Positions 18,978 to 27,911 of a stretch of DNA of 64,000 bases are shown piece after piece. The notes beneath the pieces were generated by a model. It had not been told where the DNA came from, did no database searches, and worked only from the letters and a program-made list of their open reading frames with translations. Within the stretch, counting starts at the first letter, position 1, and every line of letters starts with the position of its first letter. This stretch comes from Lachnospiraceae bacterium (GTDB taxonomy: Bacteria > Bacillota > Clostridia > Lachnospirales > Lachnospiraceae): NCBI GenBank assembly GCA_015056905.1, contig SVFI01000012.1, positions 1 to 64,000 on the forward strand, given 5' to 3'. Both the position numbers and the translations under genes were made by a program.

Positions 18978-19825
18978 CTCTCTTCCCCCTGTATCATCAT
19001 TGCAAACACATCATCAATATTTCCTTTTTCAATTACCGCTTCCGGATAATTTTCCGCATAAAAAGCCTTTTCCTTTGTCAAACAAACAAAGGTGTTATTA
19101 TCTTTTCTGATTTTCAGAAGATACTCCTTGTCAATCTTCTCGTACTGCGCCTCACTCAGTTTCAGCACTCCGTAATCTGCAAGCAGCACATCCGTTTCCT
19201 CGTGCATAACGATCTTTCCGTCATCTATCATGTAAAGGTCGTCACAAAGTGTTTCGAGATCACTTGATATGTGGGAGCTGATGAGAATACTTCTGTTATC
19301 CTCCGTCATATAGTCCCTGAGTAAATCAAGAATCTCATTTCTTGCCATAACATCAAGTCCGCTTGTCGGCTCATCCAAAATCAAAAACTGCGCTTTGTGC
19401 GAGATTGCAACAAGTACTTTAAGCTTTGCTGCCATACCGGTCGAGAATTCTTTGATTGGTTTCTTCATCGGAAGTTCCATTTTATCACACTGTGTAAGGA
19501 AAAAATCCTCCTCAAACTGTGCATACATACTGCGCAATACCGGAACAATGTCACTGATCGTGAGCCATCCGCTGAAATTCGAATTGGAAAGAACCACTCC
19601 GATTTTTTCCTTTTCTTCATTGGATAAAGTTGTCACAGGCTTACCATCCAATAAAATTTCTCCGCCCTCCACTCTTATTAACCCAAGGATTGATTTAAAC
19701 GTCGTGCTCTTTCCGGCTCCATTCTTACCTACCAATCCGGTAATTTGCCCCGGCTGCACTTCCATTGTCACATCAAGCTGAAACTTACCATATTGCTTTT
19801 TAATTTCTTTTATCTGTAATTCCAT
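18974..19825 (-). CDS. ABC transporter ATP-binding protein
   Basis: 283 aa ATPase partner of the next gene. Walker A GKNGAGKST (about residue 35), Q-loop GVVLSNSNFSG, signature FSTGMAAKLKVLV (LSGGQ degenerated to FSTGM), Walker B LILDEPTSGLD and the switch SSH are visible. The altered signature is common in YtrB/YxlF-type drug or wall-stress exporters. GGAGG precedes the ATG, and only two bases separate it from the regulator gene. Confidence 0.92.
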   Translation of the reverse strand: MELQIKEIKKQYGKFQLDVTMEVQPGQITGLVGKNGAGKSTTFKSILGLIRVEGGEILLDGKPVTTLSNEEKEKIGVVLSNSNFSGWLTISDIVPVLRSMYAQFEEDFFLTQCDKMELPMKKPIKEFSTGMAAKLKVLVAISHKAQFLILDEPTSGLDVMARNEILDLLRDYMTEDNRSILISSHISSDLETLCDDLYMIDDGKIVMHEETDVLLADYGVLKLSEAQYEKIDKEYLLKIRKDNNTFVCLTKEKAFYAENYPEAVIEKGNIDDVFAMMIQGEER

Positions 19826-19827
19826 CG

Positions 19828-20199
19828 TTATTCCTCCATAATAATTTGAAACAATTCCCCTATTTCCTCATCACTCATACCACAGCTTCTGCCTTTTCGA
19901 ATGGCCATCTCCAAATCAGCTTCCACTTCCTTCTTCTTCTCTTCCAGCATGAGCTGCTGATTCGCGCTTGTCACAAAGGTACCCTTTCCGTGAACGGTTG
20001 TCACAAACCCTTCCCTCTCCAGTTCGTCATAGGCTTTCTTGACCGTCAGTGCACTGACTCTCAAATCTTTCGCCAACATTCTCACGGAAGGCAGAATGTC
20101 TCCTTCCTTTTTCTCACCGTTCATAATCTGCGCTTTGATCTGTCCGACCATCTGCTCATAAATCGGTGTCATCGATGAATTATTAATGATAATATCCAT
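19828..20199 (-). CDS. GntR-family (YtrA-type) transcriptional regulator
   Basis: 123 aa, the short YtrA form: an N-terminal winged helix with PIYEQMVGQIKAQIMNGE and a recognition helix in LRVSALTVKKAYDELEREGF, then about 45 residues of helical dimer domain with no effector pocket. It leads its own ABC operon, and a nested palindrome covers its promoter, so autorepression is very likely. Inducer unknown. Confidence 0.92.
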   Translation of the reverse strand: MDIIINNSSMTPIYEQMVGQIKAQIMNGEKKEGDILPSVRMLAKDLRVSALTVKKAYDELEREGFVTTVHGKGTFVTSANQQLMLEEKKKEVEADLEMAIRKGRSCGMSDEEIGELFQIIMEE

Positions 20200-20219
20200 A
20201 TTCTGCCTCCTTTGTTACA

Positions 20220-20256
20220 AACAGTATATAACAGCTTATAACTGTTGTCAACTGTT
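20220..20256 (-). promoter_or_regulatory. Promoter of the GntR-ABC operon covered by a nested palindrome
   Basis: Consensus minus-strand promoter TTGACA, 17 bases, TATACT (20223-20228 and 20246-20251). AACAG half-sites at 20220 and 20230 and CTGTT half-sites at 20242 and 20252 form two concentric inverted repeats centred on 20238, with 10-base steps. The inner one is AACAGCTTATAACTGTT. Confidence 0.8.
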
Positions 20257-20350
20257 ATATGGTGTTTATTTCATATTTTTAAAAAATTTGTATTGAAACA
20301 GCTGTATGTATACGATTACGTGCCGCTGCTTTTGACTCTTATGAGCCGCG

Positions 20351-20533
20351 CGGGGTATATAGTTTGTTTCCTCTCTGTAAATACCCCGTTTTTCTTATCT
20401 TTATGGCAAAACAAGTCCTCACCGGGGTATAGAGGACTCAGACTAAGTCCAGTTACCCCGATAACTGAAGTTCGGACATCACAATAACAAAAAGCGGGGT
20501 ATTGTGAGACTTTGTTGTCTCGCAATACCCCGC
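20351..20533. repeat. GGGGTA hairpin repeat element, locus A (with cysK terminator)
   Basis: The 308-base gap 20257-20564 has no gene. It holds three hairpins whose arms all end CGGGGTA...TACCCCG: 20351-20388, 20423-20460 (contains CGGGGTATAGA) and 20494-20533. The last has a near-perfect 17-bp stem, and on the minus strand it is followed by TTTTTG, making it the cysK terminator. The interiors differ. The same design occurs at 25304-25473 and 47394-47479. Confidence 0.65.
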
Positions 20534-20564
20534 TGACAAATATTATATTTCTATTCACTACAGA

Positions 20565-21503
20565 CTACTCTTCTGCAAACAATGGCGTCGAAAGGTATCT
20601 GTCTCCGGAATCCGGAAGCAATACCACAATAGTTTTTCCTTTGTTTTCCGGGCGTTTGGCCACCTGCGCTGCAGCAAAAAGCGCCGCACCGGATGAAATA
20701 CCTACCAAGATGCCTTCCGTGCGAGCCAGCATTCTGCCGTGTGCAAACGCATCTTCGCTTGACACGGTAAACACTTCATCATAGACAGAAGTATTTAAAA
20801 GTTTCGGCACAAAGCCTGCACCGATTCCCTGCAACTTGTGCGGTCCTGCCGTGCCTCCCGAAAGCACCGGAGAATCTGCAGGTTCTACTGCAACAACTTT
20901 CACATCCGGATTCTGACTCTTTAAATATTCTCCGACACCGGTAATCGTCCCTCCGGTTCCGACACCGGCCACAAAAATATCGACCTCTCTGCCTGACTGT
21001 TTCCATATTTCCGGTCCGGTTGTCTCTCTGTGCGCCTGTGCATTGGCGGGGTTTTCGAACTGTCCGAGAATCATCGCGCCCGGTATTTCACGTGCAAGCT
21101 CTTCCGCTTTCGCGATTGCTCCGCTCATCCCCTTCGCACCTTCCGTCAGAACAAGTTCGGCACCGTAAGCCCTAAGCAACGTTCTTCGCTCCACACTCAT
21201 CGTTTCAGGCAATGTCAAAATCGCACGATATCCTTTTGCCGCTGCAACTACCGCAAGTCCGATTCCCGTATTTCCCGATGTCGGCTCAATAATCGTTGCC
21301 CCCGGCGCAAGCTTTCCGCTCTTTTCTGCCTCTTCTATCATGTAGAGAGCCGCGCGGTCCTTTACCGAACCCGCCGGATTTAAGTACTCGAGCTTTGCAA
21401 GAATTTTGGCGTCCCTGATATTTTCTGTTTCCTGATAGTGATGTAACTGCATCAAAGGTGTATTTCCTATTATCTCCGATGCACTGTGTTTGATATCGCT
21501 CAT
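20565..21503 (-). CDS. cysK: Cysteine synthase (O-acetylserine sulfhydrylase)
   Basis: PLP enzyme making cysteine from O-acetylserine and sulfide. 312 aa. PLP lysine in [12 protein letters not shown] (about residue 47), the substrate loop [11 protein letters not shown], the phosphate cradle [15 protein letters not shown] and the C-terminal [12 protein letters not shown] are present. CAGGAGG precedes the ATG. It is monocistronic, with the terminator described at 20494-20533. The choice of CysK over CysM rests on overall motif form. Confidence 0.93.
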   Translation of the reverse strand: MSDIKHSASEIIGNTPLMQLHHYQETENIRDAKILAKLEYLNPAGSVKDRAALYMIEEAEKSGKLAPGATIIEPTSGNTGIGLAVVAAAKGYRAILTLPETMSVERRTLLRAYGAELVLTEGAKGMSGAIAKAEELAREIPGAMILGQFENPANAQAHRETTGPEIWKQSGREVDIFVAGVGTGGTITGVGEYLKSQNPDVKVVAVEPADSPVLSGGTAGPHKLQGIGAGFVPKLLNTSVYDEVFTVSSEDAFAHGRMLARTEGILVGISSGAALFAAAQVAKRPENKGKTIVVLLPDSGDRYLSTPLFAEE

Positions 21504-21560
21504 AGTTACCTCCTGCTGACTTCATGTCCTAAAGTATAAACATTTTTCCGAAATAATAAA

Positions 21561-21584
21561 CAGCCCACACCTTGGTATGGGCTG
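21561..21584 (-). terminator. Intrinsic terminator after trpS
   Basis: Stem CAGCCCA / TGGGCTG extended by ACC/GGT; on the minus strand it is followed by TTTATTATTT. Confidence 0.75.
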
Positions 21585-21591
21585 CCTTATC

Positions 21592-22674
21592 TTACTTATA
21601 TCTCTCGGCCTGTTCCTTAATCAGCGCCATATCATCAAAATAGTTAATCTTCATCGCCTCGCGTACTTCGGCAAGAGTCTGTGCCGCAACCGCTTCTGCT
21701 CTCTCGCTTCCCTTCTTGAGAATCTCGTAAACTGCAGGAATGTCTTTTTCCCACTGCGCACGGCGCTCACGAATCGGCGCAAGCTCAGCCTGCATAACAC
21801 TGTTCAAGAAACGCTTCACCTTTACATCTCCAAGACCGCCTCTTGTGTAGTGGTCTTTGACTTCCTGAAGATTCTGATACTCCGGCCAGAACTCTGCAAA
21901 ATGTTCGTCCCTGCAGAACGCATCCAAATAGATAAATACCGGATTTCCTTCCACATGTCCCGGATCTTCCACGCGGAGATGTGTCGGGTCTGTAAACATG
22001 GACATAATCTTCTTCTGCACATCCTGCTCCGAATCGGAAAGGTAAATACAGTTACCAAGTGACTTACTCATCTTGGCACTTCCGTCTGTTCCCGGAAGTC
22101 TTAAGCACGCCTTGTTGTCCGGAAGCATAATCTTCGGATCCACAAGCGTCTCTCCGTAAACATAGTTGAATTTATGTACAATTTCCTTTGTCTGCTCAAT
22201 CATCGGCATCTGGTCTTCTCCAACCGGAACAACCGTCGCCTTAAACGCTGTAATGTCAGCAGCCTGACTGATTGGATAAGTAAAAAATCCAACCGGAATA
22301 CTTGCTTCGAAATTACGCATCTGGATTTCAGCCTTTACCGTAGGGTTACGCTGTAATCTGGACACAGTCACAAGATTCATATAATAAAAAGACAACTCCG
22401 TAAGCTGTGGAACCATCGACTGAATAAAAATTGTAGACACCGCCGGATCAAGTCCGCATGACAGATAGTCAAGGGCAACCTCAACGATGTTCTGACGCAC
22501 CTTTTCAGGATTGTCTGCATTATCCGTAAGTGCCTGCGCATCCGCAATCATAATAAAAATATCATCATACTCTCCGGTATTCTGCAATTCCACACGTCTT
22601 TTTAAGGAACCTACATAATGTCCAATATGCAGTTTTCCGGTCGGTCTGTCACCTGTTAAAATAATTTTACTCAT
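21592..22674 (-). CDS. trpS: Tryptophanyl-tRNA synthetase
   Basis: Class I synthetase charging tRNA-Trp. 360 aa. The HIGH motif is HIGHYVGSL after GDRPTGK, and the KMSKS motif is [29 protein letters not shown] and [12 protein letters not shown] line the active site. GGAG precedes the ATG. No T-box leader is visible in the 90 bases upstream, so it may be transcribed from the phosphatase gene or from a weak local promoter. Confidence 0.96.
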   Translation of the reverse strand: MSKIILTGDRPTGKLHIGHYVGSLKRRVELQNTGEYDDIFIMIADAQALTDNADNPEKVRQNIVEVALDYLSCGLDPAVSTIFIQSMVPQLTELSFYYMNLVTVSRLQRNPTVKAEIQMRNFEASIPVGFFTYPISQAADITAFKATVVPVGEDQMPMIEQTKEIVHKFNYVYGETLVDPKIMLPDNKACLRLPGTDGSAKMSKSLGNCIYLSDSEQDVQKKIMSMFTDPTHLRVEDPGHVEGNPVFIYLDAFCRDEHFAEFWPEYQNLQEVKDHYTRGGLGDVKVKRFLNSVMQAELAPIRERRAQWEKDIPAVYEILKKGSERAEAVAAQTLAEVREAMKINYFDDMALIKEQAERYK

Positions 22675-22765
22675 ATTTTCTGCTCCATATCTCTTAATTT
22701 ACATACAAAATACATGATAAAAACAAATCACACTTTTGTCAACTCTGCCCGCAAAGTTCAGCGCA

Positions 22766-23377
22766 TCAGTTTTCGTAAAAAATGCGGTCCTTTTCCACGA
22801 CGCAGCTCTCATTGCCTATTACCTCGACCGTTGTCACCGCACAGTTTTTCGGAACACCGCCGCGCCAAATGTCATTCTTATCCTCATAGAACTGTGAAAG
22901 CAAACATCTTCCTGCTGCTCCGTGTGTTGAAATCAGAATATTTTTGTCTGCATAATCGGGATTGGAAAGAAGGCTCTGATAGAAGTTCCCGGTGCGTCTG
23001 CACACATCGGCAAATGTCTCACCGCCCGGCGGGCAAATGCAATGCATCGGGTCTTCATAAAACAATCTCCTAAATTCCTTCGGCAATACTTCACTGTCAA
23101 AAATACACTCACCTTCCCACTCACCGAATGAAATCTCTATGATGCGCATGTCCGTCAAAATAGGAATATCGCGTCCTTCAGTCAAAAGCCTCGCCGTCTG
23201 CACTGCTCTCTCAAGCGGGCTGGAAATCACAAAGTCTATCGGAAAGTCTCTCATCCCTTCACCTGTTAGCCTTGCCAAACGGATTCCCTCCTCTGCAAGT
23301 GGAATATCCGTCTGTCCCTGCAGTCTTTTTACTTTATTCCATTCTGTCTCACCATGACGAATGATGTACAATCTCAT
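22766..23377 (-). CDS. Histidine phosphatase family protein (phosphoglycerate mutase-like)
   Basis: 203 aa. The catalytic histidine lies in YIIRHGETEWN near the N-terminus, and the second half-site is LISTHGAAGRCLL. SSPLERAVQTA gives the family arginine. The substrate is not predictable; phosphosugar phosphatase or alpha-ribazole-phosphatase types are possible. The ATG at 23377 overlaps the TGA of the LRR gene (ATGA), and AAGGAG lies ten bases upstream, so the two are coupled. Confidence 0.88.
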   Translation of the reverse strand: MRLYIIRHGETEWNKVKRLQGQTDIPLAEEGIRLARLTGEGMRDFPIDFVISSPLERAVQTARLLTEGRDIPILTDMRIIEISFGEWEGECIFDSEVLPKEFRRLFYEDPMHCICPPGGETFADVCRRTGNFYQSLLSNPDYADKNILISTHGAAGRCLLSQFYEDKNDIWRGGVPKNCAVTTVEVIGNESCVVEKDRIFYEN

Positions 23378-25185
23378 CTCCACCACTCTCCTTCATCCGC
23401 CTCGGAATCAAGGACAACATCGACATCTTCCCCAAGGTCTGTTCCCTGCGAAACGGAGTTTTGACCGCACCATACCGTCTCCAACTTATTAAGCTTCTGA
23501 AGCGGTCTGAGGTCTGTGATATAATTGTCGGTGACATCCAGCTTGGTAAGCTGCTGCAAACTTTCGGCAAACACGACCTCCGTCAACTGATTTCCTTGCA
23601 GATATAATTCCTCAAGATTCGGAAACTTATTTACGAAGCCAATATGGTCTGCCAGTGCCACCTCATCGTAATCCACATAAGTTACGATTCCGTCCTGCAA
23701 AACCTGTATATTTTCCCACAGGCGCACACGGCTCATATAAAGGCGTTTCATGTTCGGATTCTCCGGTATTTTATCAAAGTCGATTCCAAAGCTGCAATCG
23801 TTTATGTTGAGTTCCTCCAGTCCCGGTATCGCAAAAATATCTTCCACATTTCCATAAACGGTAATAGAACTGATATCCAGTTTCTTTAAATTCGCAAGAC
23901 CGCTCAGCGCATCAAGACGACTCAAATCGCCATAGATACTTCCAAGTTCCAATTCCTCCAAACTGACAAGCGCTGAAAACACATCAAAATCACTGCTGTT
24001 TCCGCCTGAAAGATAAAGCTTTTTCAACGTAGGAAGCTGCGAAAGAAACTGTAGACTATCCGCACCGCTGACAGAAAGTTCCGTCAATTTCGTCCAACCG
24101 GACACATCCGGCATTTCTCCGTACGTGCAAAGATCCAGATGTAATGTTGTAAGCTCAGTGAGCGAGCTGAGCATACTGTAATCTTTCACATCAAAATTAT
24201 CCTCCAAAGTCAGACTCGTCAAAGTTGTCTTACCGGAAAGCGGAGACAAATCAATGACAATGGAATTTTTGAGTGTAAACTCTCTTAAATTGTTCATATC
24301 TTTTACGAAAGAAATATCTTTCATCTGATCTGCATCCAACGAAAGAATCTCCAGTTCCGTGAGCGATGCAAGCGCCCCAAAATCTGAAATCTCATCTCCT
24401 CTGTCGATAATGAGCGTCTTTAAATTTTTTAGTGACGCGAGCGCACGAATATCGTCCGTCTCATAATAATCCGTCATAAGATATTCCAAATTGACAAACG
24501 CATTGATTCCCGCCATCGAACTGTTCCTGTGACAATAAAATGTCTTTAACTTTTCCGGTGCCGGCAAATGAAGTGCCAGTTCCTCCGGAGAATTTTCCGT
24601 CTCCAACTCTTCCAGCTCCCCAAACTCCGGTAGTATTGTCTCCGGAATGGAACCATACTGCAGACGGATTCCTCTCAGCTTCGGAAAATTACGAAAATCT
24701 ATGTTATCTCTGTGAAGATCCGATGAAAATTTTACCTGTTTCATCTCTCCATCTTTCATGCGATAATCCACACACTCCGCCCCGTCCTGCGAATAAATAT
24801 GAATATAGGTAATCTCCTCCAGTTGTTCTGCGCTAACATTCTCGTAGGATGTCCCGTATACCTGCGATATAAATTCCTGAAAAAAGGCAGAACGGACCTT
24901 TTCCTCCTTGACCGCAGTCTGTGTCTGAATCGTGCCCGTTCCTTCTGACGCCGCCATAAACACAATACTAATAAATCCTAAAACAATCGCCACAATCACC
25001 ATGACCACAATAATTGCACCCCAAGGTGTTTTTTTCTCCGGCGCATGGATATGTATGACATTCTCCGGCTGTCCCTCGTCAATCAAAAACTCCGCCTCAC
25101 AATGCGGACATCTTGCGACATCTTCATCGATTCTATTTACTTTTCCGCCGCAATTCGGGCATTCGAGCTGTACTAACTTAATCAT
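23374..25185 (-). CDS. Membrane-anchored leucine-rich repeat protein with zinc ribbon
   Basis: 603 aa. Zinc ribbon Cys9-Cys12-Cys26-Cys29 (CPNCGG...CPHCEAEF), a transmembrane helix at about 56-78 (WGAIIVVMVIVAIVLGFISI), then an outside domain with about 15 leucine-rich repeats (for example LTELEILSLDADQMKDISF and LTKLDVTDNYITDLRPL) up to the C-terminus. The topology suggests a cytoplasmic ribbon and an external ligand-binding face. Function unknown; adhesion or wall sensing is plausible. AAAGGA precedes the ATG. Confidence 0.8.
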   Translation of the reverse strand: MIKLVQLECPNCGGKVNRIDEDVARCPHCEAEFLIDEGQPENVIHIHAPEKKTPWGAIIVVMVIVAIVLGFISIVFMAASEGTGTIQTQTAVKEEKVRSAFFQEFISQVYGTSYENVSAEQLEEITYIHIYSQDGAECVDYRMKDGEMKQVKFSSDLHRDNIDFRNFPKLRGIRLQYGSIPETILPEFGELEELETENSPEELALHLPAPEKLKTFYCHRNSSMAGINAFVNLEYLMTDYYETDDIRALASLKNLKTLIIDRGDEISDFGALASLTELEILSLDADQMKDISFVKDMNNLREFTLKNSIVIDLSPLSGKTTLTSLTLEDNFDVKDYSMLSSLTELTTLHLDLCTYGEMPDVSGWTKLTELSVSGADSLQFLSQLPTLKKLYLSGGNSSDFDVFSALVSLEELELGSIYGDLSRLDALSGLANLKKLDISSITVYGNVEDIFAIPGLEELNINDCSFGIDFDKIPENPNMKRLYMSRVRLWENIQVLQDGIVTYVDYDEVALADHIGFVNKFPNLEELYLQGNQLTEVVFAESLQQLTKLDVTDNYITDLRPLQKLNKLETVWCGQNSVSQGTDLGEDVDVVLDSEADEGEWWR

Positions 25186-25303
25186 AATTTTTCCTTTGCA
25201 TGGTTGATTTCACATCTTCCTAATTTTAGCAATGTCCGTAAGATATGGCAAGGCAGAAATGAAATCTGAAAATTCGCTTCGCTTCTGCTTCTTACTCTTG
25301 GCG

Positions 25304-25473
25304 CGGGGTATAACCGGTATATTTTTACCTCCCATACCCCGTTTCTGTATTTTTTAACTTGATTTTAATGATTTTAAAGGATTAACGGGGTATAGAAAAG
25401 ATTTTCTTAACCTTACTGCCCCGCCGGAGAAAAAACAGGGTACCACAGATGATAAAGTTCCTCCAGTACCCCG
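25304..25473. repeat. GGGGTA hairpin repeat element, locus B
   Basis: The 297-base gap 25186-25482 holds three hairpins: 25304-25341, 25386-25423 (begins CGGGGTATAGA, closes with TGCCCCG through one G-U pair) and 25436-25473 (CAGGGTA...TACCCCG). The last is followed on the minus strand by TGTTTTTTCTCC and so terminates the glycosyltransferase unit. The arms match locus A and the interiors do not. Both loci also share a similar stretch before the first hairpin (CTT..ACTCTT..GCGCGGGGTATA). Confidence 0.65.
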
Positions 25474-25482
25474 TCAAATCAT

Positions 25483-26712
25483 TTATTGTTTTTCCACCCA
25501 CCGGCTGAATTCCTGCATACGCTTTGCCCATGTGTGCTCCTGCGCGAGCATAATGCCTGCATCTGCAATCTCTTGCAACCTCCTTGTATCACTGAGCAAC
25601 GAAATCAGACGTTCTGCCATCTCCTCTGGTTTATCCAAAGAAAACACAAGGCAATTCTCTCCATCCACCAATAATTCATCCAGATAAGGATTGCTGTCCG
25701 TCAGACAAACGGCTCCGTTCAGCATCGTGTTAAATATTCGATCGTGAGGTCCGCCGCGAAACCACGGAAGAACATTCAGCGATATTTTGCTGTTCTGAAT
25801 CTGATACAGACACTCCTCGGAATACAGCGAGTCACCATTAATTAGATTTTCCGGGTGCTCACATTCCAGTTCATCCCATTTGTCTCCAAATACGTGCACT
25901 TTGATACCCTCATCGACAAGCGCACGCACCACCTGTCCGCGCGCATGATAGCGGATGTACAAATCAATAAAAGTAATGTTTTGCATGGTCTCTTTCAGTT
26001 CTGCCTCGCTAACTTCCAGAATCTCCCTGCGAAGATAGCGTTCAACAACCTCCTCTACCGTCTGATGTGGTTGTGAAAGCAAATCATGAATCATTTCGTA
26101 ATAAAACTGCGTATATTCCTCTCCGAGCCGAGTAATATATTTTTCAAAGCGGGCCGGAGACGCATAATTTCCGGTAAACACGACGTCAATTCCCCTCTCG
26201 GAAATCGGCCGTTGCGCATTTACTCCAGAATCAGACAAAAAGCACGGAATTCCATCCTTTTCACTTGTCTTCAAAACCCCCGTAAGCATCGTTCCGCCAA
26301 GCGGCAAGAACGGTCCCATTTTTACTTCCGGGAAAAATCGTTTCATGAATGCTTCATGTCCCTTATCAATAGAAAGCTGCACATAATTCTTCGGACAGTT
26401 TTTAAAACGCTCATAGTAATAATACGGATGATCCGCAAGAATATTGTAACACGTAATACCGAGCGCATCCCATATGTACGTTCCGTTCTCATCGACAAAC
26501 TGAGGTTCCATGCACATCCCATGAAAATTAAACGATAGCACAATCGTATTTCCTCTTTCTATAAATGCAAGCATCTCCATGGAAGATTTCCATGGAGATT
26601 TCAAGTCATAGAGATAAACCGGATGACCAAGCCGTTCCAATTCTTTTTTCATTTGTATCGAGAAATATCCCTGTGTCTCGATGTCGCCCTCGAATAAAAT
26701 AATCTTTTTCAT
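25483..26712 (-). CDS. CgeB-like glycosyltransferase
   Basis: 409 aa, GT-B fold inferred. The C-terminal half has the group 1 pattern: KISLNVLPWFRGGPHDRIFNTMLNGAVCLTD then DGENCLVFSLDKPEEMAERL and the trailing HTWAKRMQEF, typical of CgeB and DUF3880-type proteins. The N-terminal half (residues 1-200) contains ADHPYYYYERFKN. The ATG at 26712 overlaps the coaBC stop; a TTG two codons earlier is less likely. Acceptor and sugar donor are unknown. It is the last gene of the ABC-coaBC unit. Confidence 0.75.
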   Translation of the reverse strand: MKKIILFEGDIETQGYFSIQMKKELERLGHPVYLYDLKSPWKSSMEMLAFIERGNTIVLSFNFHGMCMEPQFVDENGTYIWDALGITCYNILADHPYYYYERFKNCPKNYVQLSIDKGHEAFMKRFFPEVKMGPFLPLGGTMLTGVLKTSEKDGIPCFLSDSGVNAQRPISERGIDVVFTGNYASPARFEKYITRLGEEYTQFYYEMIHDLLSQPHQTVEEVVERYLRREILEVSEAELKETMQNITFIDLYIRYHARGQVVRALVDEGIKVHVFGDKWDELECEHPENLINGDSLYSEECLYQIQNSKISLNVLPWFRGGPHDRIFNTMLNGAVCLTDSNPYLDELLVDGENCLVFSLDKPEEMAERLISLLSDTRRLQEIADAGIMLAQEHTWAKRMQEFSRWVEKQ

Positions 26713-27911
26713 ATACAAGCGTTGCCTCTTTGTAAAATCACCGAAAGAATCTCATAGGCAACTTCATCCTTACTCATGATAGGAAGCTCTGTCACCGCAT
26801 CCTCGGAAATCAGCGTCACAATGTTCGTATCGGTTCCGAATCCTGCACCCGCCATTTTCAAATTGTTGGCAACAATCATATCAAGATGCTTTTTCTCAAG
26901 TTTCTTTTTGGAGTTTTCCAGCATATGTTCCGTTTCCATGGAAAATCCGCACAGGAACTGTCCGTCGCGTTTCTTCTCCCCAAGATAAGCCAGGATATCC
27001 TGCGTCTTTGAAAGTGCAAGTGTAAGGTCCGCATCACTTTTCTTAATTTTTTCATCTGCGACCGATGCAGGCGTATAATCTGCTACCGCCGCTGCCTTGA
27101 TGACGATGTCCGCCTTCGGTGCATGTTCTTTGCATGCCTCAAACATTTCTGCCGCACTGCCCACACGCACAATATTCACATATGGTGGCTCCGGCGCACT
27201 TGTGGACGCGGCTACAACCGTCACATCCGCGCCGCGCTCCATCGCACAACGCGCAAGCGCAAATCCCATCTTTCCGGTGGAATGATTCGAAATAAATCGC
27301 ACCGGATCAATCGGCTCTTTGGTCGCGCCCGCCGTTACTAACACGGAAAGTCCTTCCATATCCTTTTCATAACGAATTTCCTTTAAAATCGCATCAACTA
27401 GCACTTCCTCGGACGGAAGCTTTCCGCTTCCGACATCACCGCAGGCAAGTCTTCCGGAATCCGGCGTAATGATCTGCATTCCGTATTTTTTGCACTTTTC
27501 GATATTGTCCTGTACGATTTCATTTTCATACATCTGCGTGTTCATCGCAGGTGCAATGATTTTCGGACATTTGCACGCCATAAATGTCGTCGTAAGCATA
27601 TCATCCGCAAGACCGTTTGCCACTTTTCCGATGACATTCGCCGTCGCCGGTGCAACGAGAAAAACATCCGCAAGTTTTGCAAGCGAAACATGCTCCACAC
27701 TGAATTCAAAATTCCGGTCAAACGTGTCAATCAGACATTTGTTGCCCGTAAGCGTCTCAAATGTGGTCGGGTGAATGAAATTGGTTGCATTTTTTGTCAT
27801 AAGCACATGGACACTTGCATGCATTTTCATGAGCATGCTCGCCACATTTGCCATCTTATATGCTGCTATGGAGCCTGTGACCCCGAGCAGAACAGTTTTT
27901 CCTTTTAACAT
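26709..27911 (-). CDS. coaBC: Bifunctional phosphopantothenoylcysteine decarboxylase / phosphopantothenate-cysteine ligase
   Basis: Two consecutive steps of coenzyme A synthesis. 400 aa. The N-terminal flavoprotein domain (CoaC) has LLGVTGSIAAYK and APAMNTQMYEN (about 125) with the catalytic cysteine in GRLACGDVGSGKL. The C-terminal ligase domain (CoaB) starts near 190 (LVTAGATKEPIDPVRFISN) and carries HSTGKMGFALA and KIKKSD. It overlaps the neighbours at both ends, placing it in one transcript with an ABC exporter. Confidence 0.96.
   Translation of the reverse strand: MLKGKTVLLGVTGSIAAYKMANVASMLMKMHASVHVLMTKNATNFIHPTTFETLTGNKCLIDTFDRNFEFSVEHVSLAKLADVFLVAPATANVIGKVANGLADDMLTTTFMACKCPKIIAPAMNTQMYENEIVQDNIEKCKKYGMQIITPDSGRLACGDVGSGKLPSEEVLVDAILKEIRYEKDMEGLSVLVTAGATKEPIDPVRFISNHSTGKMGFALARCAMERGADVTVVAASTSAPEPPYVNIVRVGSAAEMFEACKEHAPKADIVIKAAAVADYTPASVADEKIKKSDADLTLALSKTQDILAYLGEKKRDGQFLCGFSMETEHMLENSKKKLEKKHLDMIVANNLKMAGAGFGTDTNIVTLISEDAVTELPIMSKDEVAYEILSVILQRGNACI

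Noticed and set aside
22675-22765. T-box riboswitch before trpS
   Set aside because: The gap is only about 90 bases, with no T-box sequence or terminator fold.
20351-25473. CRISPR array made from the CGGGGTA repeats
   Set aside because: Repeats are only 7-11 bases, irregularly spaced and arranged as inverted pairs, and no cas genes are present.
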